Of a stretch of DNA of 64,000 nt, positions 1 through 10,985 are shown piece by piece. The notes under the pieces are model-generated. The model was not told the DNA's origin. It did no database searches and saw only the letters and a program-made list of their open reading frames with translations. The DNA is taken from assembly GCA_964016985.1 (NCBI GenBank), contig OZ024827.1, positions 81,233,835 through 81,297,834 of the forward strand, written 5' to 3'. The position numbers were made by a program, and so were the translations under genes. This DNA is from Anodontia alba. Lineage: Eukaryota > Mollusca > Bivalvia > Lucinida > Lucinidae. Every line of letters begins with the position of its first letter. The stretch's first letter is position 1.

Positions 1-299
1 AGTTTCAAGTTATGTAATTCAAATTTATATTATATTTAATTATGGAAATATAATTAAATAGTTTCAGATTATGAAGTTTAACAGTACCTATGGATTATGG
101 AAGCTTCGGAATATAGAAATTAGAACATGGAAATTTGAACTTTTAATTATAGTTTTTTTTTTGTTTTTTTTTTTGAACTTTTTAAATACATGCTTGTTTT
201 TATTTTACAAAGTGTTGTGTTTATCCTCTGATTGCTTGTCTAGTCCATCGTCACCGTGCCCAACGCTCGTCCGATCACGTGACAGACTTCAACTTCAGA
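1..299. other. AT-rich sequence, no gene seen
   Basis: AT-rich DNA with T-runs; the short open frames have no recognisable domain. It lies 5' of a decayed LINE and, on the minus strand, inside or beyond the unfinished LRP-like gene. Confidence 0.5.
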
Positions 300-2760
300 G
301 AAATTGTCTTGCCTGCTAGAATTAGCAAATCTGGTTTTAGTTCGAAGGACAAATGTTTTTTGACATGGATGATCATGGCTTGGAACAAATGATACCCTGC
401 CCTACTCGTGATAAAAACACCTTGGACGATTCCTCCCTCTTTACCGGGTCAATTTCAGGATTCACTCTCCAGACAAACTTAGTGATCATGACATTGTTGT
501 AGGATTTTAAAGAATACTCATTCCACATATAAAAAACCTCGGAGGAAGGTGTATTCATATCAGAAATGTGACTTTGAAACTATGAGAAAGGTGCGTTAAG
601 ATTCGCGAAAAGGAAGTTCTTCAACGGCTACTCGGTTGCTCGATCAGTACAGGAGAAATTTGATTTAATAACTTCATTCATTCCTGCTTCAGCTGTTAAG
701 TATATCCCCTCAAAACTCAGTAAGTCTGTCTCTTCGATTCTTTGGATCGCTTCAGAGATAAGAAGAAAGATTTGCATAAGGAACGAAATTCATGCTAAGG
801 CTAAGAAGACAGGTGATGGTAAACTTAAAACTAAATTTGAATCTTTGAGAAGGGAAATAAAGGCTGACATTAAAAAGCAGTATGATATATATGTGAATAA
901 CTTTGAAGGTGATGTAAAGACAAAAATCCAGAGACTTCTACGGATACATAAATAGTAACAAAAAGACAGGCATGGTATTTCACCCCTTAAAAAGAGGGGA
1001 GGAAATGGACTTGTAGAGTTAGACTCTGAAATGGCAGAGGAACTAATTGTTCAATTCAGTGATGCGTTCAATAAAACTAAGTACTATGAGGTTCCGTTAA
1101 CCAGAAGATCGGCCCCTTCCATGGATAGTATTGTGGTGTCTTCAGAAGAAGTAATTAAGTTACTCAAAGGCATAAATCCCACAAAAGCCTTAGGACCTGA
1201 TGAGCTTCATCCTAGAGTTCTAAAGGAGCTAGCAAATGTACTAGGTCCAGTATTTGCACATTTGTTTCAACAATCTCTTGATATGGGTAAAAGCCCAAAG
1301 GAATGGCTTCTTGCAAACATTGGTCCCCTCTTTATGAAAGGGGATAGAGCTGTTGGCCGTAATTATCGCCCCGCGTCCCTACTATGCTTGCCATGTAAGT
1401 TGCTTGAACATATAGTATGCTCAAATATCATGGCTCACTTGGATGAATATCAGCTCTTGTCCGACTGGCAACATGCGTTTAGGAAAAGGCACAGTTGTGA
1501 AACTCAGTTCATCACTATTATAAAAGGATTGGGTAAAAATCTTGGACAAAGGAGGACAGGTAGACACATTTTTTCTGGACTTCGAGAAGGTTTTTGACAC
1601 CCCGTCACACGAACCTCTTAAAGCAAATTATTTGGTTATGGCAATGGGGGAAAGACACTCAGGTGGATAGAATCCTTTCTTTGCTTTAGAACACAACGAG
1701 CTGTTGTAAACGGTGAAACTTCGGAGTGGGCTCCTGTTTTGTCAGGTGTCCCACAAGGGACCGTCTTGTTTTTTTATTGTTCTCTCTGTACATAAATGCT
1801 ATTTCCACAGACATAGACTCAGAAATAATATTTTTAGCAAGATGACTGTGTTTGATATCGTAAATAAGAGACACAGAGGACCCATTGAAACTTCAGAAGG
1901 ATATACATGTAGATAGATTATATGTTGGGCAAGGAAATGGGGTATGAGATTTCAGCCATTGAAATGCAATAAAATGCAGACAACTAGGACGAGAACAAAT
2001 AAGATTGAGTCTTTTTACACTAAAGAGAGTACGGTCCTCGAAATGAGGTTGAGTCTTTTTACACTAAAGAGAGTACGGTCCTCGAAATGAGGATTCCATT
2101 AAATACCTAGGAGTAACAATCACACGTGATGGAATACACATATCAGCAACATGTGTACTTAGGCAAATAAAACTCTTGATTTCCTGAGACGAAATCTTTA
2201 TCAGTGTCCTCAGGATGTAAAAGAGGCAGCACATAAGGGACTTGTTTGACCCGTTTCGGAATATGGCAACTGTATTTGGGATCTACAAGGCGTGGCTCTT
2301 TAACGAGAAATTGAAAAAGCTCAGAATAGAGCTGCCAGGTTTGTAACTAGCAATTACCTTCTTTTAAATTGGGAGTATAACTGGGATATCGGAAAAACTA
2401 AAATGGAAGTCTCTTAAGAAATGAAGGAGATACAGTAGACTGATTCTTTTGTACAAAGGTCTAAAGGGTGCTGCCAGCATTCCAAAAGATGATCCCTCGA
2501 ATTAGGCGCTTAAGAAATCATCACTCAGTGACATTTCAGATCCCCGCTGCAAGAAATGACAATTTACAAGGGCTCATTCTTCCCTCAAACAATCAGAGAT
2601 TGGAATGCCCTTCCAGATTCGATTATTACATCTGCTGAAGGTGCAGATGATTGTGTGGCTAGGTTTACCTCTTTGGTGAGAGCTAAGGACTAACTGCCCA
2701 TATCACAGGTCCTGGTGAATGAATGCATTTAGATGTATCATCAGTAATAATTTTGATTCT
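300..2760 (+). pseudogene. Decayed non-LTR retrotransposon ORF2
   Basis: Plus-strand frames, broken by several shifts and stops, follow LINE ORF2 order. Around 330-560 is an endonuclease C-terminal remnant. From about 580 to 1000 is a lysine-rich linker. The open stretch 1031-1597 carries the start of the reverse transcriptase domain (NPTKALGPDELHPRVLKELA, then a degenerate PLF.KGDR..NYRP segment and AFRKRHSC). After a shift near 1575 come an FLDFEKVFDT-like catalytic segment and a GVPQGT-like segment near 1745. From 2090 to 2690 are pieces of the C-terminal region (KYLGVTI, WDPQG, a FFPQTIRDWNALP-like motif near 2575). The YADD-type box is not intact. The order and wording fit jockey/CR1-type LINEs; the exact clade is not decided. 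It is inactive and is probably an intronic insertion. Confidence 0.85.
2005..2092 (+). repeat. 44-bp tandem duplication inside the LINE remnant
   Basis: Positions 2005-2048 are repeated exactly at 2049-2092, beginning TTGAGTCTTTTTACACTAAA. Because 44 is not a multiple of three, the duplication also shifts the former reading frame. The identical copies suggest it arose after the element died. Confidence 0.95.
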
Positions 2761-2929
2761 GATCTTATTCTGATAGGCTGAAATAATGTGTAAATTAATA
2801 AATGAAATGACAATTATTATCAGCAGCAGTAAAGGTACACTAAATGTTTGAATGTTTTGACTATTAATACGCCATGCAAAATTTTACTAGATAACATTTT
2901 ATTATTTTTTTATAATTTTAAGAGAAAAA

Positions 2930-3420
2930 AATAACTTCACCGAGTCCCCGATTTTAGTTCTTTTGTGTGTTCTTTTATTTCATATTTCATGTAAATCGTC
3001 TGCTAAGGATCTTATTTCACAATAGTTTGTTTATACAGTGTTGATATTGACGTTACTACTGAGCTCATACTTTACATTTGACAATAGTTTCGCTGAAGTC
3101 ACTGTTGGAGGCGGGTGTGCGCGTGAGGTTTATTGCAGTTCGTCATTATCCATCATGAACAAAACCCGAGTCCCCTATTTTCTGACTGTTGTTTTATATT
3201 ATAATTAGGAATATTTTGCAACCGCAGCAGCACTCGTTAAGTGTTTGTGTGGAGGCCCTAAAAAGTCACCACATACGTCGATATAATACCAATATTATCG
3301 AATGATTTTGTGCTCATACATTATATGTGAAAACAGAGTTCTTCTGAAGGCGCTGCTATGGTAAAAAGGGACCTTGCAGAAGATTTTTATTATCCCTCAC
3401 GATAATACCGAGTTAAACCT
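2930..3420. repeat. Diverged dispersed repeat with CCGAGTC motifs
   Basis: Phrases such as ACCGAGTCCCCGATTTTAG and GTGTTTGTGTGGAGGCCC recur in diverged form at about 8380-8440, 8755-8900 (opposite strand), 22270-22310, 23100-23170, 61920-62110 and 62340-62420. No coding potential is seen. The element type is unknown; the borders are approximate. Confidence 0.45.
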
Positions 3421-3554
3421 AATCTGATTTTCTCCATCATTCGTTTGGTTCTGATCCAAAGGATCCTGTTTTCAGAATACTTTTGACACTTTCTTCAATT
3501 TAACCTTTACCAGTTTATGGGCTTATTGTGCAGACGACAAGATCATGACAGTTT

Positions 3555-3645
3555 TTTTTTTACCCAGGAAAGGCTGTGATTTTAACACTTCATGCAAATT
3601 GTCTCCAATTTGCATGAAATGTTAGAGCCAATTTTCTTGGAAAAA
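3555..3645. repeat. Small foldback repeat with ATGCAAATTGTCTCC core
   Basis: The arms TTCATGCAAATTGTCTCC and its near-complement AATTTGCATGAAATGTTAG face each other, flanked by CCCAGGAAA and TTTTCTTGG. The same core occurs near 33215-33330, 39690-39735 and 57205-57230. Confidence 0.6.
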
Positions 3646-3765
3646 AAAAAGAAAAAAATATTTTAAAATGTCGTCCACTGTATTTTTACCAAGGATATTT
3701 TGTACGTGTCACATATGAAAACGGATTCCACAAAATTGTATTAAATTTTCGTTTAGCATATTTAC

Positions 3766-3882
3766 CTATGCAGTTGAGACCATCAGTATCTAACTTGAAA
3801 CCTTCTCTACACAGACATTTAAAGCCCGCCGCTGTGTTGTCATTGACACAAATGTCGCTACAAGCTGACATATTACAATTAT
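3766..3882 (-). CDS. LRP-like gene, exon 6: EGF-like domain
   Basis: This 117-bp exon is bounded by a good acceptor (TGTTTCAG) and donor (AG/GTAAAT) and is phase 1 on both sides. Its first two bases complete the Asp codon left by exon 5. It encodes residues 311-349 with six cysteines in EGF spacing (NC, SAC, DIC, then KC, LC, NC), including a SDICVNDNT segment. A single phase 1-1 EGF exon directly after a YWTD propeller is the standard layout in LDL-receptor-related proteins. The last base is the first of a codon finished further left, so the gene continues past this point; no further exon is visible between 3765 and 1, so the next one is probably outside the window. Confidence 0.85.
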
Positions 3883-4095
3883 CTGAAACAGAAACAGAAC
3901 AGACGGTAAATGTTCAGAAACATTAACTAACATTCATGCCGAAATGATTCTTCTACCTCACCTCTTTAGGCAGGTCCATTTCCAGTAGAAGGAGTGCCTG
4001 TTAGTTTTTTTGTTTTTTTTTATTACCGTGACATACAGTCCGTTGCATTCCAATAATTCAGCAGCTGCCCGTGGATTCAGACAATCCAGGCAGTT

Positions 4096-4206
4096 CATTA
4101 CGAAAACACGCCTATTCAAATATATAGAAAATTTCATCTCCAAAAAACTGAAAAAATTCAGATAAAAAATCTGATATTTTTCATATTTCTGCTCAAAACA
4201 TAGATA
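4096..4206. mobile_element. Half copy of foldback element FB-A
   Basis: It starts CATTACGAAAACACGCC and follows the FB-A consensus (ATATATAGAAAATTTCA, GCTCAAAACATAGAT) only as far as the start of the central hairpin, then stops. It is a truncated left half. Confidence 0.75.
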
Positions 4207-4389
4207 CGTCCATCCTCAGACTAAATAACGGCTCCCACCTCCATCTGTTTCAGATGGTTGGCGCATGACTATCAATGTCTGTGGTCCTGTTTTAGGTTTC
4301 CCTGTGTTCTGGCTTCATTTTGATGACAACTGAGGGTGGAATAACTATTTTAAACATGTTTATAAAACGATACCGTCATCCCTGTGGCT

Positions 4390-5120
4390 GTTTTCTCAGA
4401 TATATTTATCCCCAAAACATAGAGTTCTATATTATAATGCTTATATAATGCCATATTTTGAATACTGTTGCACCACATTGGGAAATTCTTTCGATTAGAA
4501 TCTATATAAAGTGGAAATATTACAAAGACGGGCCTGCCAGATACATGTAATTCTCAGCAAATATTATGTGACATTAGAGGATGCCCTTAAAACTGTAAAC
4601 ATTTTAACATTTGAAAAACTAATATTAATAAAGAAAGCAAAACCATCACGAAAACACGCCTATATAATTTTGACACCCTTGGGGTTTACAGGGGTATACA
4701 TTATTTTTCTTATTTTTGCTCAAAAACATAGATTGTGGGTACTCGTTAGAACCGCCTCGGCGAGGCGGTTCTAACGAGTACCCACAATCTATGTTTTGAG
4801 CAGAAATATGAGAAACATCAGAACTTTTTGTCTGAAAATTTTCATTTTTTTGGTGGTAAAATTTTCAGTGTATTTGAATAGGCGTGTTTTCGTAATGTTA
4901 TGCACAAAATAGCAAATAACACAGCTTCCATTTATTTAATTGAGCTCTTTCAAATGAGGGGTAGAAATAACATTTTCTACGCTCAGTATTTAACTAATAT
5001 TTTACAATACAAAAAAACAAAGCTAATCATATTTACAAGAAGTTCGTCATATTATTTGGTGTCTGGAATAACATTCTAACAGAAATTAATAAAAGCATCG
5101 CAGACATTGCACGATACCCC
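4390..5120 (+). pseudogene. C-terminal LINE ORF2 fragment split by an FB-A insertion
   Basis: Plus-strand translation gives typical LINE C-terminal sequence: HRVLYYNAYIMPYFEYC near 4415, then VEILQRRACQIHVILSKYYV and LEDALKTVNILTFEKL from 4511. The reading continues after the inserted element (4644-4897) with KIANNTASIYLIELFQMRG near 4905-4965 and further weak similarity to about 5110. Several stops are present. Removing the insertion exactly restores one reading frame across the junction (KAK-LMHKIANN), which is how LINEs of this type read. The family differs from the copy at 300-2760. Confidence 0.8.
4644..4897. mobile_element. Foldback element FB-A inserted in a LINE
   Basis: It is bounded by CATCACGAAAACACGCC and GGCGTGTTTTCGTAATG. 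The centre is a long near-perfect hairpin around CCGCCTCGGCGAGGCGG with arms extending through GTGGGTACTCGTTAGAA and AACATAGATTGTGGGTAC. It has no coding capacity. Comparison with the interrupted LINE frame suggests insertion without a target duplication. Confidence 0.85.
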
Positions 5121-5289
5121 TCCACTGCAGGGTAACAAAACTTATAGAGAAGACTGTAGGAGGAGTTAGCCTGATTGGAAGTGAGTAATAACTATGTGAA
5201 AACTTGGTGTACTGTAACCTGGAAAGACTATGAAAATTTGATTAACTGTAACCTGACTGCATTTCTCCATACCTTCTTTCTATCAAATA

Positions 5290-5592
5290 ATATATAAATA
5301 ACAGCTTGATTAGATGAACACTATAGGATGAGTGAAGTTGGAAATGAAACCCAGCTTGAACAATCTTTTAAGAGCTATGACTATAAATGTTTGGTGTACT
5401 CTAACCTCGAAATAATATGCACTGTATCTCCTCATGGTCTAACTGTCCGCCAAGTTTCAACGCGATCCGATGAAAACTGTAGGATGAGTTCTCCGGAAAC
5501 GAAGTGCGGATGGACGGACGAATGGACAGTAGACGGACAAAAACTGAAGGGTATACCATAATACCCCGCCACTATCGTGTAGCGGGGTATAA
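5290..5592 (+). repeat. Dispersed repeat ending in GGACGG and a CCCCGC hairpin
   Basis: The stretch ends with GGATGGACGGACGAATGGAC, then a stem-loop formed by ATACCCCGCC and GCGGGGTAT. The same 3' arrangement is seen at 25912-25990 (GGACGGACGGACGGACAGAC then ATATCCCCGC/CGGGGATA). The upstream part has phrases like CCAAGTTTCAACGCGATCCGATGAAAAC. It looks like the 3' part of a dispersed element; type unknown. Confidence 0.55.
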
Positions 5593-5769
5593 AAATTCGG
5601 ACACATTAAGCAGTTTTGTTTCGAACTGTTTAAAGTGGCTAAAAAAAGGGACTACTTTTAAATTCACGAGTTAATGCTATGCCACTTCCTCCATCGCCTA
5701 ATGCAAATCTATACTGCATATAGCTTATATTACTTAATTTGTTTTGTGTCCCCTGTTCTTATATCATTC

Positions 5770-6130
5770 TACAGTCAAACTTCAATGGCTCGAACACCTT
5801 TGGGACCTTGGAAAAGTGTTCGAGCCATGGGTAGTTCGAGCCAATGAAGGTTAAACATGGCGCCAAGTCGGGAAGCAAATATCGCTAATTCTTGGAAATC
5901 TATCGATCTTCTACACAATTATTGTATGTTGAGTGTACTTATTAGAATCGCCTCGAAGAGGCGATTCTAATGAGTACACACAACATACAATTTTGTGATA
6001 AAATAAGAAAATGTCCTTAAATATTTGTTTTATTAAACTGTCGGAAGAATTTCGTAGGGACTCAAAAACGAGTTCGAATTAGCCATGGTAAACGAACCAT
6101 CAGTGTTCGAGCTATCGAGGTTTCACTGTA
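5770..6130. mobile_element. Tc1-like MITE (family Tc-T)
   Basis: The terminal inverted repeats are about 28 bp (TACAGTCAAACTTCAATGGC and its complement ending CGAGGTTTCACTGTA), bounded by TA as in Tc1/mariner elements. The centre is a hairpin of ATTAGAATCGCCTCG against CGAGGCGATTCTAAT. There is no transposase frame. Sister copies are at 7144, 31158, 56355 (partial) and 63755. Confidence 0.85.
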
Positions 6131-6375
6131 TTAGGGTTCATGTGTAAAATGCGTATGCTTTTGTGAGTGTATCAGAGCGAGAATGACTATCAGTTACAAA
6201 ATTGTTTTCACATTTGAAAATGTCATGTTAATTCTATATGTGTTTGTGATATGTAAGTTGTTTTAGAGGGCCCCAGGGAAGACTGGCTATGCCACCAGGG
6301 CAACCATCTTTAAATAAAGACCTTACTTACTAATTTCAGATCGCCATTGAGCTTTTGCTTTGTTTCAACACAGTG

Positions 6376-6670
6376 CTTGCCGGCCTCGGTGGCTCAGTTG
6401 GATGCGCCGTCCGACTGGAGACCAGGAGGTCGCGGGTTCAACCCCGCTGTGGAGATTGATAATGAAATATTTTCTACGGTCATTCTCTCCCGTTCGCTGA
6501 TTTAAGAAGGGCAGTTGTCAGTTTCTGGCGAAAGAATGTGCACAATACTGGTTAACCGCTTAGAGGACTAAGCCTGCCCAGTAAGCGTGTGGTTAGGTAA
6601 ACTGACCGCGCTCGACATGACCCCATTGGGTTGACTAGGCCGTAAAACCTCAACACAAACAAATCATCAC
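6376..6670 (+). mobile_element. tRNA-derived SINE
   Basis: The 5' part is tRNA-like: an A box TGGCTCAGTTGGATGC and a B box GGTTCAACCCC about 45 bases apart, the layout of an RNA polymerase III internal promoter. A body follows with GGTTAGGTAAACTGACC, and the 3' end is GTAAAACCTCAACACAAACA. Flanking ACAGTG-TT sequences on both sides could be a degenerate target duplication. The same 3' tail recurs at 46785-46915 and 47690-47815. Confidence 0.75.
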
Positions 6671-6756
6671 AGTGTTTCACTACGTTGTTTCAAAGATAAG
6701 GTAGAGAGGATCATTATCAGACTGAATATATGTTTGTAATGTAGAGCTGTATCAAA

Positions 6757-6968
6757 AAATCCTTGTCATGCTGAATAAATTAAGAAGCCACACCCATTTC
6801 TAATTTTCAGCCAATCAGATTACTTGATCTGGGTTTTTGACAGAAAATCACATACTTAAAGACAAACAGTGCAGATCCAGATCAGTTTGCTTCTTCAGAA
6901 GCCAACTGATCTGGATCTACACTGTTTGCTAAGACAGCGCATGTCTTGTTCAGCAAGAGAAGGGTTAA
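6757..6968. mobile_element. piggyBac-like MITE (family TTAA-D), left end decayed
   Basis: It matches the D-family interior (GCTGAATAAATTAAGAAGCC, CAGCCAATCAGATTACTTGA) and has the core hairpin AACAGTGCAGATCCAGATCA / TGATCTGGATCTACACTGTT. The right end is AGAAGGGTTAA; the left TTAA has been lost. Confidence 0.75.
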
Positions 6969-7143
6969 GGGTGAGTGTTTGCGCAGATGAAACTGGTTTA
7001 AGTCCTCTTCCCTGCTCCACCCCACCCCACACGAAGCCCCACTCGCCCCGACAGTTTTTCTACTGACCACTCCACGACGGTTCCTCTGTTGCAATTCTTC
7101 TGTGTACGTTTATGGTTTCATATGAGGCGTTTCGTTTTCTCAT

Positions 7144-7506
7144 TACAGTCGAACTTCGATGGCTCGAACCTCTTTGGGACCATGAAAATTTGTTCGAGAT
7201 ATGGGTAGTTCGAGCCAATGAGGGTTAATCCTGGTGCTAGGTCAGGAAGCAAATGGTGAATAATTAAGGGAAATCTTTTTGATCTTCTATATAATAATTG
7301 TATGCTGAGTGTACTCATTAGAATCGCCTCGATTAGGCGATTCTAATGAGTACACTCAACATACAATTTCACGATAAAATGACAAAATATCCCTAAATAT
7401 TTAAATATTTCATCTCTTGGAAAATGTTCCTAGGGACTCAAAAACAAGTTCGAATTAGCCATGGTAAACGAGCCATCGGTGTTCGAGTTATCGAGGTTCT
7501 ACTGTA
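7144..7506. mobile_element. Tc1-like MITE (family Tc-T)
   Basis: TA-bounded copy with ends TACAGTCGAACTTCGATGGC and GAGTTATCGAGGTTCTACTGTA-type complement. The central hairpin ATTAGAATCGCCTCG/CGAGGCGATTCTAAT at about 7318-7348 is nearly perfect. Confidence 0.85.
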
Positions 7507-7644
7507 TTTCTTTCTCATCTCTCCTTCTTTTGGTGCCTCGGAAAGGCTTGCTTCACGATTGTGGCATTTCTTGAATAACCCCTTGGCACCAAAACCGTTC
7601 CTGCAGCAATTTAACCCAAATAAGCTTGGCGTACCTTTTGTGGG

Positions 7645-7725
7645 ACATAGGCAAACAGCACAGACCCAGATCAGACGCCGCATTATGCGGCGTCTGATCA
7701 GGGTCTTCACTGTTGGCTTACAGGA
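7645..7725. repeat. Isolated CAAACAG hairpin core
   Basis: CAAACAGCACAGACCCAGAT plus CAGACGCCGC faces GCGGCGTCTGATCAGGGTCT. This is the same core found inside the TTAA-C, TTAA-D and Tc-K families; family-specific ends are not clear here. Confidence 0.6.
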
Positions 7726-7978
7726 TTTTCAATTACAAATAGAACAAAAACGAAAAAATGCATCTGACACCCCTTAAATGACAAATGGACTCACCCAATG
7801 CATAAGGATAGGACAATCCATTAGGCTTATTTGGGTTAATGCACCAATAGCATACGCATGTGCAATATCATTTCAAAGAAACTGATAACATAACTTCTGT
7901 TCTGTTGTCAGGACCAAACGAAGAAAACATTTATAACTGAACTTAAAAAAAGATTTCAGAAGAAAACCAAATTGTCCG

Positions 7979-8350
7979 TACCGTATCTACCCTTAGTATT
8001 CGGACAGACAGGCCTGAGCAAATAGTCTAGATCCAGATCAGACGTCGCGTCACGCGTTACCCGGCGTCTGATCAGGGTCTAATCGGTTTGCAACTCATCC
8101 AGCAAGATTTTAGACACATCAACAGGTATTAGATTGGACTTGTTTGAAAAATATACATGAGGGTCATTGATGAGGCATAATTAATCGAACCTAGTTAGTC
8201 TGGCACAGGAAACTTGATACATGTACTTCAGTTAATTTCGGTGTTAATGAGTGTATTCATTGCTCTCAGTGGTCACTCTTTTTTTAATCTACTGTTCAAC
8301 GTTTAGAACAATTATGGTAAAGAGTCCGAATATTTAGAATAAATACGGTA
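7979..8350. mobile_element. Tc1-like MITE (family Tc-K)
   Basis: The ends TACCGTATCTACCCTTAGTA and (complement) TACCGTATTTATTCTAAATA form about 27-bp inverted repeats bounded by TA. The interior holds the CAGACGTCGCG...CCGGCGTCTGATCAGGGTCT hairpin. Related copies are at 12101, 20923, 21835, 48960 and 53200. Confidence 0.75.
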
Positions 8351-8461
8351 TAGTGAAAATGTAAGAGGTTACCTTTGGAATCCAAGAATCGACAGAAGAA
8401 GGAAAATCGGAGACTCGGTGTTATGTGGTTTGCAAGGCTGTATACGTCGCCTACCACTGGC

Positions 8462-8677
8462 TTAACCCTTGTCATGCTGAATAAATTAAGATGTCACACC
8501 CACTTCTAATTTCTAGCCAATCAGATTACTTGATTAGGGTTTTTGATAGAAATTCACATATTTAATGACAAACAGTGCAGATTCAGATCAGTTGGCGTCT
8601 TCAGAAGCCAGCTGAACTGGATCTACACTGTTTGCTAAGACAGGGTATGTCGTTGAGCACAGCAAGAGAAGGGTTAA
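8462..8677. mobile_element. piggyBac-like MITE (family TTAA-D)
   Basis: It is bounded by TTAACCCTTGTCATGCTGAA and AGCAAGAGAAGGGTTAA. TTAA followed by CCC is the signature of piggyBac-type ends. The inner hairpin has AACAGTGCAGATTCAGATCA against TGAACTGGATCTACACTGTT. Confidence 0.8.
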
Positions 8678-8952
8678 TCGCTATTCGCTTTTCAAAGTAA
8701 CCATAATGAGTTCAATGATCAGAAAAGAATTACAAATATAATCTGCATTATGATGAAGTACGGGTAGACGTTTTACGGCCCCACACGGCACTTATCACCA
8801 ACAGTGAAATAAATAAAAAGCTAAAAGGTTGTTTTGGAAACAAAAAACACACAAAGTAACAAAAATCGGAGACTCGGTTTTATTAAGTCTCTTCATAGAT
8901 AGCTATTCAGTTTGCCAGGCTAACACGCTCTCCTAGCGCCGGATTAACCTTT

Positions 8953-9419
8953 TCCACCTGCAGACCCATCACTAAAACATGCTTATATAATTTTGACCCC
9001 CTTCAACCCCACTTTTATATAGTAAAACTGGGGTTTACAGGGGTATACATTATTTTTCTTATTTCTGCTCAAAAACATAGATTGTAGGTACTCGTTAGAA
9101 CCGCCTCGCCGAGGCGGTTCTAACGGGTACCCACAATCTATGTTTTGAGCAGAAATGTGAAAAATATCAGAGTTTTTTATCTGAAAATTTTCAGTTTTTG
9201 GAGATAAAATTTTCTATATATTTGAATAGGCTTGTAATGCAAACCAGATACCTTTGCAAACAGCGTAGAGCCGGCTCTTAATGAGCTGCCTGATCAGGAT
9301 CTACACTGTTTGTCATTCTGGTTTTGCTTTTTTGACTGGTACCCGTATTTGAAACAGTAGACATGTCAAAAATTTAACGAGGAAGAGCCACTTCAAAAAC
9401 TTAGGGGTTGAAGGGTTAA
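8953..9419. mobile_element. TTAA-bounded MITE carrying a nested FB-A copy
   Basis: It runs from TTAACCTTTTCCACCTGCAG to AGGGGTTGAAGGGTTAA. The interior half CCTTTGCAAACAGCGTAGAG matches a related element at 14800-14985. FB-A (8967-9239) is inserted within it, so FB-A is the younger insertion. Comparing with 14800 gives no clear duplicated target bases. Confidence 0.7.
8967..9239. mobile_element. Foldback element FB-A (nested)
   Basis: It begins CATCACTAAAACATGC and ends with a slightly deleted AGGCTTGTAATG. The central CCGCCTCGCCGAGGCGG hairpin is intact. Confidence 0.8.
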
Positions 9420-10200
9420 GCGATGTTCGATTTTCAAATTAATTAGGATTCAACGATAACAAAGGAAATAAAAATATAATTTGCACTTTTGTGAAGTGCG
9501 GGTAGTAGGCCTACTGTCCTTTCGACATCACTCGGAAAGACGTTTTTTTTTTTTTTTGTTTTGTTTTTTGTTTTTGTTTGTTGTTTTTTTTTGTTTTTTG
9601 TTTTGTTTTTTGTTTTTTGTTGTTGTTGTATTTTTGTTGTTGTGTTTTGTTGTTGTTGTTGTTGTTTTTATGCTTGGCGTTTATTTTGAAATGAAAATAT
9701 TTTGTTTTGGTTGACCATATCGTATCAGAAATCATTTATGTGTTCTGTTTCTGTGTTTTGTTCTCAAATATTTACCCTAAAATTTAATTTACGGCCAAAA
9801 ATTGGTCAGGCCTATGGAATTTCCATAGTAAAGTGAATTGTTTGAATTTTGTCTACGCAAATATATTTTACGTTTCTTTATTGAATTTTAATTATTGATG
9901 TTTTACAACAATATTGTGAAAATTTCAGAAAAAAAATAAACAAGCAGAACTTGTTGAAAATCTGCCTACCCTACAGATTTCTGCATATTTTGCATTCATT
10001 TTTACAAAGGGAAAAAGTGAAAATATTTGATTTTTCAAAACCCAATGACTAGAATAACTAGAACTTTTCATGCATAGGTAGTTACAACAATTGGGTTTGC
10101 ATTTAATCATGACAAAAGTTTGCAAATTTACTTCTTCTGTGTAAAGCGCCAAGCAAAAAAAAAATAATAATAATAAAAATAAAAAATAAAATAAATAAAT
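9420..10200. other. Low-complexity T/G tract and AT-rich sequence
   Basis: Positions 9541-9670 are an irregular (GTTTT/TTG)n tract that creates long meaningless open frames on both strands. The rest to 10200 is AT-rich with an (AAT)n stretch near 10160-10200. No gene is seen; it lies in an LRP-like intron. Confidence 0.7.
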
Positions 10201-10478
10201 CATTACGAAAACATACCCATTCAAATATATAGAAAATTTCACCTCCAAAAAATTGAAAATTTTCAGATAAAAAACTGATATTTTTCATATTTCTACTCAA
10301 AACATAGATTGTTGGTACTCGTTAGAACCGCCTCGGCGAGGCGGTTCTAACGAGTACCCACAATATATGTTTTTAAACAGATATAAGAAAAATAATGTAT
10401 ACCCCTGTAAACCCTAGTTTTACTATATAAAAGTGGGGTATAATGGGGTCAATATTATATAGGCATGTTTTCGTGATA
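10201..10478. mobile_element. Foldback element FB-A
   Basis: Ends CATTACGAAAACATACCC and GCATGTTTTCGTGATA, with the central CCGCCTCGGCGAGGCGG hairpin (10329-10345) and arms reaching the GATTGTTGGTACTC segment. It ends only about 50 bp before the donor side of LRP exon 5. Confidence 0.85.
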
Positions 10479-10529
10479 TAAATTCTGAAAGATGTCGAAA
10501 GCAAAGTAATGGTGTAATCCGACCTTTAC

Positions 10530-10683
10530 CTTGTGCCTCCGGTTGAACATCAGCATGGTACACTGCAACGCCATAACATTTCTCAAAATTCCCAATGATA
10601 TAATTATGAGCGGGTTCTGCTGGATCTTTGTTCACAAACCATGTCCTTCCAAAGTTTCTCAGATCTGTTGCTATCAGTAAATT
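10530..10683 (-). CDS. LRP-like gene, exon 5: end of the YWTD propeller
   Basis: Acceptor TTAAATTGCAG and donor AAG/GTAAAGG bound 154 bp, entering in phase 0 and leaving in phase 1. It encodes residues 260-310, starting NLLIATDLRNFGRTW. One cysteine (EKCYGVAVYH) lies near residue 295. In LDLR-type proteins this would be the last blade region of the propeller before the EGF domain, and exon 6 does supply an EGF domain. The WTD motif is replaced here by the ATDLRN segment. Confidence 0.8.
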
Positions 10684-10717
10684 CTGCAATTTAAAGAAAA
10701 TTTATTCACTTTCAGGG

Positions 10718-10985
10718 GAGGTACTCTGTCAAAATTGTATTATGCCCCTCTGAAAGGACACCTACCCTTATTTTAGGGAAACTGATACTCTTTCAGGGGA
10801 GGGAGGTAATTGTCAAAATTGTTTTGCCCCCTTTTGAAAGGGGGTCTACTCTAAAAGGAAAGAACGGGAGAAATTCTTTCCTTTTAGGGTAGACCTTGGG
10901 TTCGAAGAGGCTTAGTGTGCAGAGTAGGCAAACAAAAGTTGTGTCCCTTGTAGAATATGTGTACAATCTCCTTAAATGAAGAATG
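10718..10985. mobile_element. TTAA-B family foldback element
   Basis: It contains TTCAGGGGAGG..GTCAAAATTGT twice (a partial duplication near 10713 and 10790) and the core GTCTACTCTAAAAGGAAAGA facing TTCTTTCCTTTTAGGGTAGA. The terminal TTAAGGGGA is not well kept. Confidence 0.65.

Noticed and set aside
9481..9735. Hydrophobic Phe/Val-rich frame on one strand and Lys/Asn/Gln-rich frame on the other
   Set aside because: Both come from a T/G low-complexity tract with no start, splice or domain signal.
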